Under the pieces are notes generated by a model. The model searched no databases and was not told the DNA's origin. It saw only the letters and a list, made by a program, of their open reading frames with translations. From contig CM067367.1 in the NCBI GenBank assembly GCA_034401795.1, positions 51,538,884 to 51,602,883 on the forward strand: 64,000 nt of DNA, written 5' to 3'. The position numbers and the translations under genes were made by a program. Within the stretch, counting starts at the first letter, position 1; each line of letters opens with the position of its first letter. Of this stretch, positions 38,930-49,704 are shown one piece after another. The DNA comes from Chaetoderma sp. LZ-2023a (Eukaryota > Mollusca > Caudofoveata > Chaetodermatida > Chaetodermatidae).

Positions 38930-39287
38930 AGTGATTTGTGGGCCCTGAAAACGGCCGTGTTTTGAGATAGGTCTGTCTTCGCAGATCCGCACAGGCGTGG
39001 TTGTCAGTTTGGTAACAAACTGCGTCATGTTTGCTTTTTGTATATCAGTCAGAGTATCACCAATTAAAGGTTACAGGACACCCATGCGGATACTGTTTGA
39101 TTGGTAATAGACAATAGCACTCCTTGCAGGTGTACACCATCTCTTTAGGTTCTGTTTTCTTGATCATATGGCTACAAACCCTCTCGTGTTTCTACCGTCG
39201 GCATATGGTGTCACGGGTGTCAATGGAACACCAACGACATCGCACATACCCAGTGTCTGATCCATCAAAGTTTGTACTGCTGGCCAT
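38930..39287 (-). pseudogene. Broken zinc-binding reading frame in the large element
   Basis: ATG at 39,287 on the minus strand opens a frame containing CRWCSIDTRDTICRR. It then meets a TAG at 39,192-39,194. Read on, it gives HERVCSHMIKK and VYTCKECYCLLP, followed by PHGC and further stops (first TGA at 39,057-39,059). Two CxxC pairs with later His/Cys residues look like a zinc-binding protein. The conserved-looking cysteine spacing despite stops suggests a recently dead gene. It has no recognised family, but it is in the same orientation as the intact zinc-finger gene at 41,601-42,215 and may have been a second product of the element. An intron removing the stops is possible but not supported by clear splice sites. 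Confidence 0.4.
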
Positions 39288-39975
39288 TTTAGCCAAATGT
39301 ACATTAACATTTACATTTATACCACATCGCTCTACTACAAAAAAATATAAAGAATATCACGTGAGATGAAATCTGACTGCCTAAGGCTACCTAACTACTC
39401 TGCAGTTACACATCCAACCACTTTGTGATGTTTAAACTGGAATGAGAAAATGGATTGAATTTGTACTGTTTATAGGAATATATGTACTGCAGCCGCAAAT
39501 CTGCAACATGCGCTCGCAAATCCGCAACACATGTCCCGCATGCGGCCGCACATGTACGCATGCATTTTAGCATGTATGCTTGTTCAGGCATGCACATATA
39601 CTTGTTGCCATCCGCAACACGCACCCGCAAATCCGCAACATGCGGTCCGCATGCGGCCGCACATGTACGCATGCATTTTGGCGTGTATGTGTGTTCAGGT
39701 ATGTGCATATACTTGTTGCCATCCGCAACAAGTTAACAAGTCAACATCCATAACACGAGCCCGCAAATCCGCAACACACGCCCACATGCGGCCGCACATG
39801 TACGCATGCATTTTGGCATGTATGCGTGTTCAGGCATGTGCATATACTTGTTGCCATCCGCAACATGCGCCCACAAATCCGCAACACATTTTAGCCAAAT
39901 GTACATTAACATTTACATTTATACTACATCGCTCTACTACAAAAAATGTAAGGAATATCGCGTGAGATGACTATC
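39285..39975 (+). repeat. CCGCAA minisatellite between flanking direct repeats
   Basis: Three units of about 120-180 bp contain ATCCGCAACA, GCGGCCGCACATGTACGC and ATACTTGTTGCCATCC (39,486-39,890). The array is bracketed by copies of TTTTAGCCAAATGTACATT (39,288 and 39,891). The flank at 39,370-39,560 is repeated directly at 42,262-42,470, just upstream of the zinc-finger gene. GC-rich frames of 84-144 codons here are repeat artefacts. Confidence 0.75.
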
Positions 39976-41204
39976 GTCCTATCAAAAACTGTCACGTGCT
40001 GGCCTCCATATAATGACACATACATGCAGGCGAAAATCTTGGATATGTTCACGGGCTAGATGCTATGGATCAGTTTGTTAAATGGTTTATGCGCATAAAA
40101 ATCTGTGCGTGTTAAAAAAGTATCCAGGGAAATATGTTTTCTCTGACCACCTCGTTATTGTGCATAAAGCATCTATGATTCGCTTTTAATCCTTCAATTT
40201 GTATGCAAACGCGTTAACCTTCATCTAAAACCCTCAAGCATGAAACTAAGCGGCTTCCCACCAGTCATTTAATTTTTTTTAAAAGAGAGAAAAGTACATC
40301 TCTATGCGGGTAATATATAGCTAAGCCAAGCGATGTTGTATGCATAATATTATATAGATAATAATCATGCATATCGTATTTAAGGAGTGGTCTTTAAAGC
40401 GACAGTCATTTAATTATTACATTTTTAAAATTGTTATAAAAATGGTGGGAACAATGTCCACCATCGTCATCGTTGACGAATAATGACGAGCACCCTTGTA
40501 TCGTTTAATGTATTAATTAGGTGGTCGATGCGGTCCCTCGTGGTTGTAGTAAAAATGTATTTTGAAACTAAGTGGAATTGTGGCTTCCTATGTCAACTTG
40601 TCACATTGAACAGCACTTTTTTGAGTTTGTGCGCACCAAGGCGATAGTGCGAATTGTAGCTTCCTATGTCAAATTAGTATCAAAACTATTCGCTTAAACT
40701 ACCAATGCGCCATGATTTAGGTTTGAAAAATCAGAAAATAACATCCCTGGAATGAGTGTAGAGATGGTTGCATAACTGAGGTCAAACGAGTGAGGAGGAG
40801 GAGGGATGAGGTATGCTAGCGCGGTGCTGCCTGGCACGAGGGATGAGGTATACTATCATACTTGCTTACAAGGCCGGCAATGTGCATTGTATGACTATTT
40901 TGAAAATAATTTGACTGCAGTGTTGGCAACAACTTTCTATCAAATCATTTCCATGATATTTAGTGAATATTTTGAAAATAATTTGACTGTTTGCATCAAC
41001 TTTTGCTCAAATCGTTTCCAAAATATTTTGCTAGGAAGTAGATCCCTGGAATGTCTGAAACACCTCGCCAGTTAGCCAGTTAAAGGTAATAAAACTAGGA
41101 AAAATTACCATGTCCGTGTACACACAGTATGAATGCATTATGAGTACCTAGTCAATGAGACCCGGACAACAAAAATAATATAGTTGGCTAACCATTGTCT
41201 AGAC

Positions 41205-41400
41205 ATCATCACCATCACCACCACCATCACCACCACCATCACCACCATCACCATCCCTCTATAATCATCAGCACCACTACCCACTAAGCGCCAACACCCA
41301 CCACCAAGTATTGACCCCACCACCGTCATCCACCACAACACCTATTTCCACCAACCGCCAACCCCACCGCCATCACCACTAAGTACAACAGCACTCCAAT
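41205..41400 (+). repeat. (CAC)n/(CAT)n simple repeat
   Basis: ATCACCACCACC-type low complexity, degenerating rightwards. Preceded by TTGTCTAGACA, a phrase shared with the repeats at 42,699, 42,959 and 43,211. Confidence 0.85.
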
Positions 41401-41481
41401 TTGTATATTGAGGGATGTGGGGGGGGGACCTAGCTGGGCAGCTACAATCATCAAATCAACATGCACATAAAGTACGAATGT

Positions 41482-41487
41482 TTTATT
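41482..41487 (-). terminator. Polyadenylation signal AATAAA for the zinc-finger gene
   Basis: AATAAA on the minus strand, about 114 nt beyond the stop codon of the 204-residue frame. The spacing is suitable for a short 3' UTR. Confidence 0.55.
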
Positions 41488-41600
41488 TGTATCCATATTT
41501 TCACATTGAAGTAAATATTACATATGATAAAACGTATAGTTGCTGTAGCGTAAACAAATAGTCAATGTTCTGGAGATCCATTTTATCGATGACTGATTCC

Positions 41601-42215
41601 TTATGGATCAGATCTATCACCGACAGAATCATCATCATTATCCTCAGCATCTAGATGGTTCCTTATGTACTTCTTGATCAGAAACTCTCTTTTTCGAAAA
41701 GCTGAGAAGACTGCTTCATTGTATGCGTACCCCTCGTCGATAAAATCTTTAATTTCCTGACGAATTATTTTAATGAGTGTAGAGTTCTGTAATCTTCTCC
41801 ACTGGAACATTATGTCTATACACTTTGTAACTAAAGCATCAGCATATACGGAAATAGGCACATTGCCTACACCATTTGGGTCTGTGTCCACTTCACCATC
41901 CTCATCTTCTAAACCTGATTGTTCAGCGTCTAAGACCTGCTTAATATTTTGGAATATGGTAAATAGTTCCTCATTGCCTATGGCTTCTTTTTCATCTTCA
42001 CCTTCATCTTCACTCTCAGTCTCCGCTGAGTCATCACCGGCTTCACTCTCCGACTCCGCTGGCTCATCATCATCACTCTTCATCTCTGTCATTTCTTCAT
42101 CTTCACTGTCTAGATTTTTGCTATCTTCATCATTATGGAATCGGATCTTATGCCGCTTCAGATCATTTGACCTATTAAAAGTTGAAGCACATTCAAAACA
42201 TTTATGTCTCGGCAT
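41601..42215 (-). CDS. Single C2H2 zinc-finger, acidic protein carried by the 8.68-kb element
   Basis: An uninterrupted 204-residue frame starting at ATG 42,215. Residues 4-29 form one C2H2 finger: C6, C9, H22, H27 (C-x2-C-x12-H-x4-H), with the usual F and L core residues. Residues about 30-90 are strongly acidic (runs such as DSEDEEMTE and ESEDEGEDEKEA). Residues about 115-190 are more hydrophobic and helical-looking (YADALVTKCIDIMFQWRRL, FSAFRKREFLIKKYIRNHL), and the C-terminus is acidic again. A TATAAATGG lies about 140 nt upstream on the same strand and an AATAAA lies downstream. I do not recognise the family. A nucleic-acid-binding role is inferred from the finger only. It is the only intact gene in the element, which suggests selection or recent insertion. 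A captured host gene is the alternative. Confidence 0.7.
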   Translation of the reverse strand: MPRHKCFECASTFNRSNDLKRHKIRFHNDEDSKNLDSEDEEMTEMKSDDDEPAESESEAGDDSAETESEDEGEDEKEAIGNEELFTIFQNIKQVLDAEQSGLEDEDGEVDTDPNGVGNVPISVYADALVTKCIDIMFQWRRLQNSTLIKIIRQEIKDFIDEGYAYNEAVFSAFRKREFLIKKYIRNHLDAEDNDDDSVGDRSDP

Positions 42216-42261
42216 ATGGATTATAGGATAAATCTAGCAAGTATTCAAGTTACAAGGTTCT

Positions 42262-43340
42262 TCAAAGGAATCTGACTGCCTAACTACTCTGCAGTTACAC
42301 GTCCATCCACTTTGCGATGTTTAAACTGGAATGAGAAAAGGGATTGAATTTGTACCATTTATAGGATTATATGTACTGCGGCCGTAAATCTGCAATACGC
42401 ACCAGCAAATCCACAACATGCACCCCCAAACCGCACCATGCGCCCGCAATCCGCAACATATGCCCGCAAATCCTCAACATCCAACCGCAATCTGCAATCC
42501 ACAACAAGCGGTCGCAATCCGCAACATGGAGTGGTGGTGCCTAGTGGTTGGTGGTGGATGTCGGTACTGGCGGTGGTGGTGCTAGTGGCAGTGGTGTTGA
42601 AGGTGGTGGTGTTGATGCTCGTCGTGATGGTGGTGGGTGTTGGTGATGATGATGGTGATGGAGGCGGTAAGTGGTTGGTGGGTGGTGTTTGCTGTCGCAA
42701 TGTCTAGACAAATGGATAGCCAGCAGAGCCAGTCATTCCAATGATAACTTTTCAAAAATAGTCTTCTGGCGCATGCATGTGCACAAGGGTGCACACCAGG
42801 GCATGCACGCACACATAAGGGTACAATGTATAACTAGCAGTATCGCGTATTAGCACATGTGCATACGAGTGAGACCTTTATTAAATCCTCATTGACATAC
42901 CCTCTCCAACCTATATGCCATTTTTTTCAAACATAGCGCTCTCACACATTCCGACCACAATGTCTAGACAAATGGATAGCTGCAGAGTCAGTCATTCCGG
43001 TAAAAAAATTTCAAAAATAGCCTTCTCTAAAGATGCAAGTATGAATATGAAGAAATTCGCTATGGGTTGGCGGGTGCGTGGGTGGTGGTGGTGGGGTTAA
43101 TGCATGGTGTTGGGTGTAGTACGTAGTGTTGACGCTGGTGGTGGTGGTGGTGGTGGTGGTGGTGGGTGTTGGTGATGATGATGGTGGTTGGTGGGGGTGT
43201 TTGCTGGTGCAATGTCTAGACAAATGGATAGCCTGCCATGCCAGTCATTCCGATGATAAATTTTCAAAAATAGTCTTCTCTTGTACCACAAATATGAATA
43301 TGAAGAAAATGGACATTTTCTTGAAGAAATTCGAGGGTTA
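42262..43340 (+). repeat. Repeat block beside the zinc-finger gene (CCGCAA, GGT/GGTG units)
   Basis: 42,262-42,470 repeats 39,370-39,560. Then two GGTGGT-rich stretches (42,533-42,680 and 43,060-43,200) each precede a CAATGTCTAGACAAATGGAT unit, at 42,699 and 43,211. A third such unit sits at 42,959 without an adjacent GGT run. The units continue into MITE B-like AATAGTCTTCT sequence. Val/Gly or His/Pro-rich frames here are artefacts of triplet runs. Confidence 0.7.
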
Positions 43341-43727
43341 AAAGGGTTAAGAAAGTCACTAGCGCTCATGTAATGACATAACACGAGGTGGTCGCTTAGG
43401 GCAGGACTGAATTATATGGTAAAAAACATGGTTATAACGTATCACCGCTCTGTAGCCAAAAGGATATATTTATATTTGTAGTAAACGAACATCTATGATT
43501 ATGCTACTACGCTTGTAATGTTGCTCTTAATTGCCAAATCTTTACGCGTCGGTAAACATCAATAGCCGGTGAGCGGGTGCACACTTTATTATCGATTTTA
43601 AAAAAACTCTCGGTGAGGACATTGTAATATCCTGCGCTTAGAACGAGACGGGTGGTACATTCTTATAGTATTCCTTAACACGTGACATGTTTGTATCTCG
43701 ATTAAAGATTGATCTTGGTGCTTTAAC

Positions 43728-44804
43728 ATTCTTTCATTATTAACACGTGGTATGTTTGTATCTCGATTAAGGACCGATTTCACGGCTAATGTGTCAGTAA
43801 TGGTTAAATCATACGCAAAAAATAATCTTTTTAGCATAAGTACGCTCGACATACAATTCTATAAACACACAGAACCCTCAGAGATATAATGACCACATCT
43901 TAACCATCGTACAACATCTAAAACGACTGACGTTATTGAAATATTAAGTATTTAAAAAACAATCTGTGTGTAATGACGGTTAAAAGTCAAAACGTTTTCA
44001 AAATATTCAACAAAAATAGTTTTCTAATAAATTAACGTTAGCAACGTCAAATTAATTTCAAAATATTCAACAGTTTTCCTGTATGGTATCGATGAAAATG
44101 AGATATATATTCATCGGTGAAAGGGTTAACTTTTTTTAACCCAGGATACAATCCTATGAATCCACCACCACCAAGTCTTGGTTACCATTCCATCCGAATA
44201 CTACATACCATTAATACAAGATTATTTTTAAGATTTTGTTACTAATTTGTCTGGTAGCTGTTGCTTACTAAGACAGTAACAGCTTACAGTTAAATTAGTC
44301 TCTAAATATTCTACACAATAGTTTACTAATAAATTAACGTTAGCGATGAAACAGTCAAATTATTTTCAAAATATACATCAATATCCTACCGTAATTCCTC
44401 ATACATCCTCAACCTCATACCCCTACGACTCATAAGACCTCCATTATCAGACCACCTCTTAAACTCTATTATTTTTACATTACTCTCTTATTATTTTTAC
44501 CTTACTACGGTAGATAACCACAGAGGGAGGGCGCGACGCCACTACATTTAAATGTAAAATACACAACTTTTAAGGGTTAACTAATTCTAAATAATAGAAC
44601 ATTCCAGAGTGATGCAGATCTCAAATACGTGTGCGGATGGACGCCATTGTTTAGAGAACAATAACGTCCAGCCACACACAAATTTGTGCGTGGCTGGACG
44701 CCATTGTTCTCCAAATAATAGCGTCTATAAATGGAGCGTTTTGATTGGTTAAAAACACATTCCAACGAAAAGAACAAATACGCACAGATACCCCCTATAC
44801 TACT
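43728..44804 (-). repeat. Right terminal inverted repeat (about 1.08 kb)
   Basis: Inverted partner of 36,126-37,208. Small differences (for example GTGCGGATGG against GTGCGGGTGG, and the missing C-run) show that both copies have mutated since insertion or last homogenisation. Confidence 0.9.
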
Positions 44805-44985
44805 CATGTGTATTAAAGAGTAAAAACAGTTAAATCGTACAACAACACTTCGTCCGTCACCAATTATGCGTTCTTGAGAAACTTATCTACGTCATTCATA
44901 ACGTCATTAATTATGACGTCATCCTGCGCGTCACATAATCGATTATGACATCATGTGACGTCAGACGCTGGGTGGATAAACTGGT
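44805..44985. mobile_element. MITE A, right half, split by the 8.68-kb element
   Basis: Resumes the copy broken at 36,125. Contains TGACGTCA at 44,914-44,921 and 44,956-44,963 and ends GGATAAACTGG. Confidence 0.75.
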
Positions 44986-45289
44986 GCAGCAGTGTCTTGT
45001 CTATTACACATTAAATGTAATAAACGATGCCGCGGCTTGTGGCTTCCTCTTTAATTACGAGGTAGTTTGGTGATTAACCGTCATTTAGAAGCGGTAAAAT
45101 GTGTTACAGCACTGTGAAGATGATGTATCCGATTTCAGAAACATTATTACTGCTTTATTAGCATTCGTGATTTACTAATAGGGATCTATACCACTAGACG
45201 ATGACAAGATGAATGTCACGTGCAACACAAACACGCGTATGATGATACCGGGTGATGGAAATAATAGCATTTAACAATATTAACGGTCT

Positions 45290-45606
45290 CTAGTTCAATC
45301 ATGTTGGGATCGAGCGATCCATGAACCCTCTGACTATCAATTTCCAGAAAACTATACAGGTCAGTTGTTGAATATTTTGAACCTAATTTGGCTGGGTGTA
45401 GTTCCAACAATGCCAGTCAAATTAGTTTCAAAATATTCAACAAAATGTGTATTAAATAGTAAAGACATACAGTTTGTACAAGAACGCTAAGTCCGTCTTC
45501 AATTGTGACGTACTTATCAACGCCATTCATGGCGTCATTGATTATGACGTCAGCCTACACGTCACGTAGTTATTTATGACGCCATATTATGGATGGATAA
45601 ACTGGA
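45290..45606. mobile_element. MITE A copy
   Basis: Starts near GTTGGGATCGAGCGATCC. The core is at 45,365-45,440, with a shortened centre (GTTCCAACAATGCCAG), then AATGTGTATTAAATAGTAAA and TGACGTCA at 45,545-45,552, ending ATAAACTGG. Confidence 0.6.
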
Positions 45607-45820
45607 ACGGTCAATTAGTTCATCAGTAAGTCATGAAATCTTATTCCGGTCCGTCGTTTCAAGAGTTTCTTGTATAAAGTAATCAAACTTGGCGTTATAC
45701 ATGCACTACATTTCCCACCTATAAACAGGCAAGTTCCGTTGTCGTGATGTGGCATATGTGGGTATCGTTACGGCACTGGCGGAGTAATATGTACACGGAA
45801 GGGAGGGTTACCTTTCTAAC

Positions 45821-45968
45821 TAGAATTACCTTGAAATTTAGATTCTGGGAATTCAGGTTCTTATTTCAAATCGATTTCAACACGCGCAAATGCTAGCCTG
45901 TACGCGTGTTGAAATCGATTTGAAACAAAAACCTGAATACCCAGAATCTAAAATTCAAGGTAATTCTA
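45821..45968. repeat. Near-perfect hairpin, arms about 66 bp
   Basis: TAGAATTACCTTGAAATTTA at the left pairs with TCAAGGTAATTCTA at the right. The inner arms are CAAATCGATTTCAACACGCG and its inverse, with a loop of about 16 nt (CAAATGCTAGCCTGTA). Few mismatches, so it is young. It could be an inverted duplication or a small foldback element. Confidence 0.8.
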
Positions 45969-46489
45969 CAAGCAGGCCGTTTCATATTTTGAAACTAATT
46001 TGACTGGAGGGTGTTGCTGTCTATGGCAAAATATCCAGTATAATGGTTACATGTCTGGAAGACGGAAATCACAAAAATTACACGACAACAAGAATTAGGA
46101 TTTATAATAGCCTAATACTATTTGTTTATACATACCTGTAAAGCAAATAGAATACTTTAATTTATCTGCGAAACTGTGATAAATCCCGCCCTAACATCCT
46201 TAATTGTATTTACAATGTTTGGAATTTATAATAATTACTAATAATAAATATCATAGAAATTTGGTTACGGTATATGTAAGAATCGATGGTACGCTGCTCG
46301 TATTAACACAAGAAGTGTTTTATGGAGATGGTTCCTAGGTTTGCGCGTTTACCTGATGAAATCGAAAATCGCGATTACTTTTTAAATCGTGAATTTTTAT
46401 GCTTAAAAATTAAATAACTGAATAGTGGTGAATAATGTCTACTGCCTAAAATATGTCAAAGGTATCTTTTAATTATTCCTTAATGTGAT

Positions 46490-46650
46490 CGATCATGAAA
46501 ATTGGCATTTTGCTCAGCGAATGTATACTCATTTGCAGGCCAAGAGAAGATTTTTAATGCATCGCTGGAATGACTGGCTCGAGCATCGATCCAGTCATTT
46601 TAGTGATGCATAGTCAAAAATAATTTTCTCGTGCTCGGCACATATGCATT
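46490..46650. mobile_element. MITE B, diverged copy
   Basis: Contains CATTTGCAGGCCAAGAGAAG, TGGAATGACTGGCTCGAGC and inverse sequence with CCAGTCATTTTAGTGATG. Terminal TTAACCCTTT is not preserved. Confidence 0.5.
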
Positions 46651-46859
46651 CTGGGCCATTTGTATCCATGCTGATTAATCAAGTAATCACGATTATTCTT
46701 ACATAAGCGATCGTGATCACTAAAGCAATAATCTCGCAAGCCTAATGGTTCTGTAGATTAGATTTTTGTATATATCTATCAGCTACGAAATTGTCTCTTT
46801 AAGTAACTGTCTGACTGCTGCAAGCTACCAGACAATAATTTCAATGGGAAATAACTCTG

Positions 46860-46955
46860 GACCTGCTGAATATTTTGAAAACTAATTGAGTGAAAGTTGT
46901 TGGTGGCTTAGCCACCAACAACGTTCAATCAAATTGTTTTCAAAATGTTCAGTAC
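46860..46955. repeat. MITE A core-like palindrome just upstream of the SLC6 exon
   Basis: TGAATATTTTGAAAACTAAT, then GTTGTTGGTGGCTTAGCCACCAAC-type centre and its inverse. The core stands alone, without the rest of MITE A. Confidence 0.55.
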
Positions 46956-47038
46956 ATCCAGAGATGGAAAATATAGTCTGCAGAAATGCAGTAGCCAGAC
47001 GGTTTATTATTGAATACATATCTTCTGCTTTGTTTCAG

Positions 47039-47131
47039 ATGTCTAGCGCTGTACGTATAATATGGAGGTTTTTTCCTGTGCACATTTTAAACATAGTTTA
47101 TAACACATACGCATTAAAGAGACCTACATAG
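47039..47131 (+). other. Possible 5' UTR exon of the SLC6 gene
   Basis: TGCTTTGTTTCAG (ending 47,038) is a good splice acceptor. A perfect donor CATAG|GTAAGT follows at 47,131/47,132. The interval has no long frame. If this donor is used, the ATG at 47,141 would lie in an intron. If it is not, the acceptor opens an exon running to 47,657. Confidence 0.35.
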
Positions 47132-47140
47132 GTAAGTACC

Positions 47141-47657
47141 ATGAGTTGGTCACCTAACGATCAATTACTTCCGCGGTCCGCTTCCGCTACGAGTACGGAA
47201 CTAGAAACTAAAGCCGGTGGCAAAGACAAACGCAAGACAGGCAACCAGAATACAGAAGAAACAATGCTCTCCACTGATGAGACGGAAAATATAATGGAAT
47301 TAAACTATTTAACAGTTCCTTTCCGAGGTCAGTCTGCACAAACATCAGACGAATTTGCCATTGATGCTGGGAATACAGCTGGAATGCGCAAATCATTAAG
47401 CACACCTACGTCAATTGCGCATGTATCTTACGGAAGCACGTACAGTCTGGGTCAGGAAGCTGCAGGCCCGGTGTCCGCAGCCGCCTCCACTGCTAACCTG
47501 CTGCGCATAGACCTTGAGAAAAAGATAGACCGGCATACCGGCGAGGAGAGGGAATCATGGGATAATCGAGTCCAGTTTATTCTGTCGCTGATTGGCTATG
47601 CCGTCGGGCTGGGTAATGTTTGGCGATTCCCGTACTTGACGCAGAAGAATGGCGGAG
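47141..47657 (+). CDS. SLC6-family sodium-coupled transporter, first coding exon (partial)
   Basis: Encodes the start of a neurotransmitter/amino-acid symporter that couples substrate uptake to Na+ (and usually Cl-) at the plasma membrane. ATG at 47,141 follows an in-frame TAG (47,129-47,131). The first about 125 residues are hydrophilic, Ser/Thr-rich cytosolic tail. An RESW motif (the family's N-terminal RxxW gate) precedes transmembrane helix 1. That helix carries [15 protein letters not shown], with the unwound, ion- and substrate-binding GLGN segment. The exon ends in QKNGGG at a GTAAGT donor (47,658), phase 1, a frequent SLC6 intron position. The expected next exon (beginning with a GAFLIPY-like sequence) was not found downstream, so the rest may lie beyond the window or the intron is very long. 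Subfamily undetermined: glycine-type and orphan amino-acid types both fit. A lone relocated exon cannot be excluded. Confidence 0.88.
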
Positions 47658-47962
47658 GTAAGTAGCTATATGTTTTTTTTGTTACCCATTCCACGTAGTC
47701 CACTCATGAGAAATATCATTTCGTTCATTGTCGTTCACCTAGGATGGAAACGTAGGTGGTCCAATAAAACGAGTGGCCATTCATGTGATTGAATAGACAC
47801 TTGTGTTATGGAACCATCAGCTGTTTGCTTTTAGAAATCACATAACTATTGCAATAATAATATTACCCAGTGAAATCTTAAGACAATGATCATACGTCAC
47901 ATAGAATTACAATCTTGTAATCCTCAATGAATTTCCTCTCGAACTTGACTTATTTAGAGGGA

Positions 47963-48184
47963 TCCAGTTCTATTTAAGCTCCGCCCACCATATGCGTGCA
48001 TTTAAACCGATTTCTTTACTTTGACCAATGAATTCCCAGAATCCCAACTTCAAGGTAGACTGCTGAATAGTTTGAAAGTAACTTGACTGGGAGCTATTTG
48101 CAGCGCATGAAAACAACAGCTCCCAGTCAATTTAGTTTCAAAGTATTCAACATAATGTTTATTATATTGTAAAGTCAGCAAAGA
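47963..48184. mobile_element. MITE A copy inside the SLC6 intron
   Basis: Starts TCCAGTTCTATTTAAGCTCC. The core is at 48,062-48,155 (CTGGGAGCTATTTG / CAACAGCTCCCAG), then AATGTTTATTATATTGTAAA. The CRE-like tail is absent. Confidence 0.6.
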
Positions 48185-48224
48185 TATACAATTCACACAC
48201 GTTCATGATGGACCGTTGCCATAA

Positions 48225-48385
48225 GCAGCAACAGCATGCAGTCAAATTAGTTTCAAAATATTCAACAGCTCACCTGTATAGTTTTCTGGAATTTGATAGT
48301 CAGGGGGTTCAGGGATCAATCCCAACATGGGCGAAGTGTGGGTGGAGCTTAGCTAGAGATGGGCGGGTCATAGCGAAAAAGTTTC
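48225..48385. mobile_element. MITE A, reversed half copy
   Basis: Reads GTCAAATTAGTTTCAAAATA, then GTATAGTTTTCTGGAATTTG and GTGGGTGGAGCTTAGCTAGA, the reverse of the left part. Together with the preceding copy it forms an inverted pair. Confidence 0.6.
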
Positions 48386-49280
48386 ATTAGAAAACTCCCC
48401 TACTAGAGTCTGCTAAGCCATCGTTAGAATGAACGTTATCACGCAGAGACCAAAAGTTTTACCAACGTTTATAAAATATTTTGTGGTATTACGGAATTGT
48501 GTGAATTCGTACGTTGGCTTTTGAGATGTCTTCGCTATCCATTTTAAACAGTCCACTTCAATACATAGCCCATTTCCGAAAGGTTCGTTGTTGCCATAGG
48601 TACCAAAAACTTGGCTTAGACACAATTATCAGCATTTCCAAGTTGTTCCCCTGGCGTTAATCACTCTTGGGATTTAGAAGGAAATTTGACTAACCGCAGA
48701 AGTGTGATCCGGGGATTTATTTTTTGCTTACATACATCAATGCACCAGTTCGCTAACTCAAAGCCTGTTCAATGCAGCGCGTCCTTGCATAATAAACTCA
48801 TCTCAAGCGCACTGTTTTCTGGATTTTAAGTTATGGTGTCTGGGTGTACATTTACACTGAAAACCATCTAAAAGCATGGAGGATAAATAGAATCGTAGTC
48901 ATGTGCTATTACTATCTCACAATATCATGAATGTGTTCACAATCTTTGTCAAATGGACTAAGTATTGGTCATTTTACCAAAATATAAATACACAAATAAC
49001 TTAAATAAATACAACGAATGAAGGAACCAACAAACCAACGATCCAACCTTAATTATTTTAAGATAAGGAAAGGATAAACGTGCCACAGTATTGTCGCTGT
49101 GATGGCGAGTGATGCCTTATATCAGCATAGAAAGTGAAAGCCAATTGCAAGACAGATGGAATTGAATAATACAAAATCAGACAACCATAAAATTGTTAAT
49201 GGGAATGCCAACTTCTTTATTTCAATTATCTCTCCACTAGACAGAGGATTTAATTGGTACACAAGCACTACGAAATCTAC
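48386..49280. other. Interval without recognisable gene
   Basis: Presumed SLC6 intron or intergenic DNA. I see no exon with splice sites, no repeat family shared with the rest of the window, and only short chance frames. Confidence 0.6.
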
Positions 49281-49351
49281 GCACGCAGGCAGGCAGGCAG
49301 GCAGGCAGGCACGCACGCACACACGCACGTACGCACGCACGCACGCACGCA
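49281..49351 (+). repeat. (GCAG)n-(GCAC)n microsatellite
   Basis: GCAG tetranucleotides pass into GCAC tetranucleotides with one ACAC and one GTAC interruption. Confidence 0.95.
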
Positions 49352-49704
49352 GAATGGTCAATATACCACATCCAAACCACACTCGATTAACACCGAGTCT
49401 TGTATTGTTCAAACTGGATTCAATTGACTGTCACCTGTCAAATCAGACCATTTCTAAAGTGGCTCTTTAAACCACATAACCCATCCGGTCACAACCACTT
49501 TCACTAAAGTCATCTTGACAAACTATTTTATTAGCATGATCACCCTATGCCGTTCATTATTGCTACCTCTCACAACTGTCACATCTATTTGATGATGATG
49601 ATGATGATTGTATTGATAAAGCACATGTTATCAGAGTTTATCTATTGACAAATATGAATAAATCAGTGAGTAATTCACATGCTCACACTCACGAATCGAC
49701 ACAC

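Noticed and set aside
39406..39965. CCGCAA-array frames of 84-144 codons with repeated Cys/His
   Set aside because: Tandem minisatellite whose open frames shift between units. Cys/His spacing comes from GCATGC-type repeats, not a zinc finger.
41773..42231. 152-codon plus-strand Ser-rich frame
   Set aside because: Antisense shadow of the acidic zinc-finger gene.
49122..49412. 96-codon frame with ACLPACLPAC repeats
   Set aside because: Translation of the GCAG/GCAC microsatellite.
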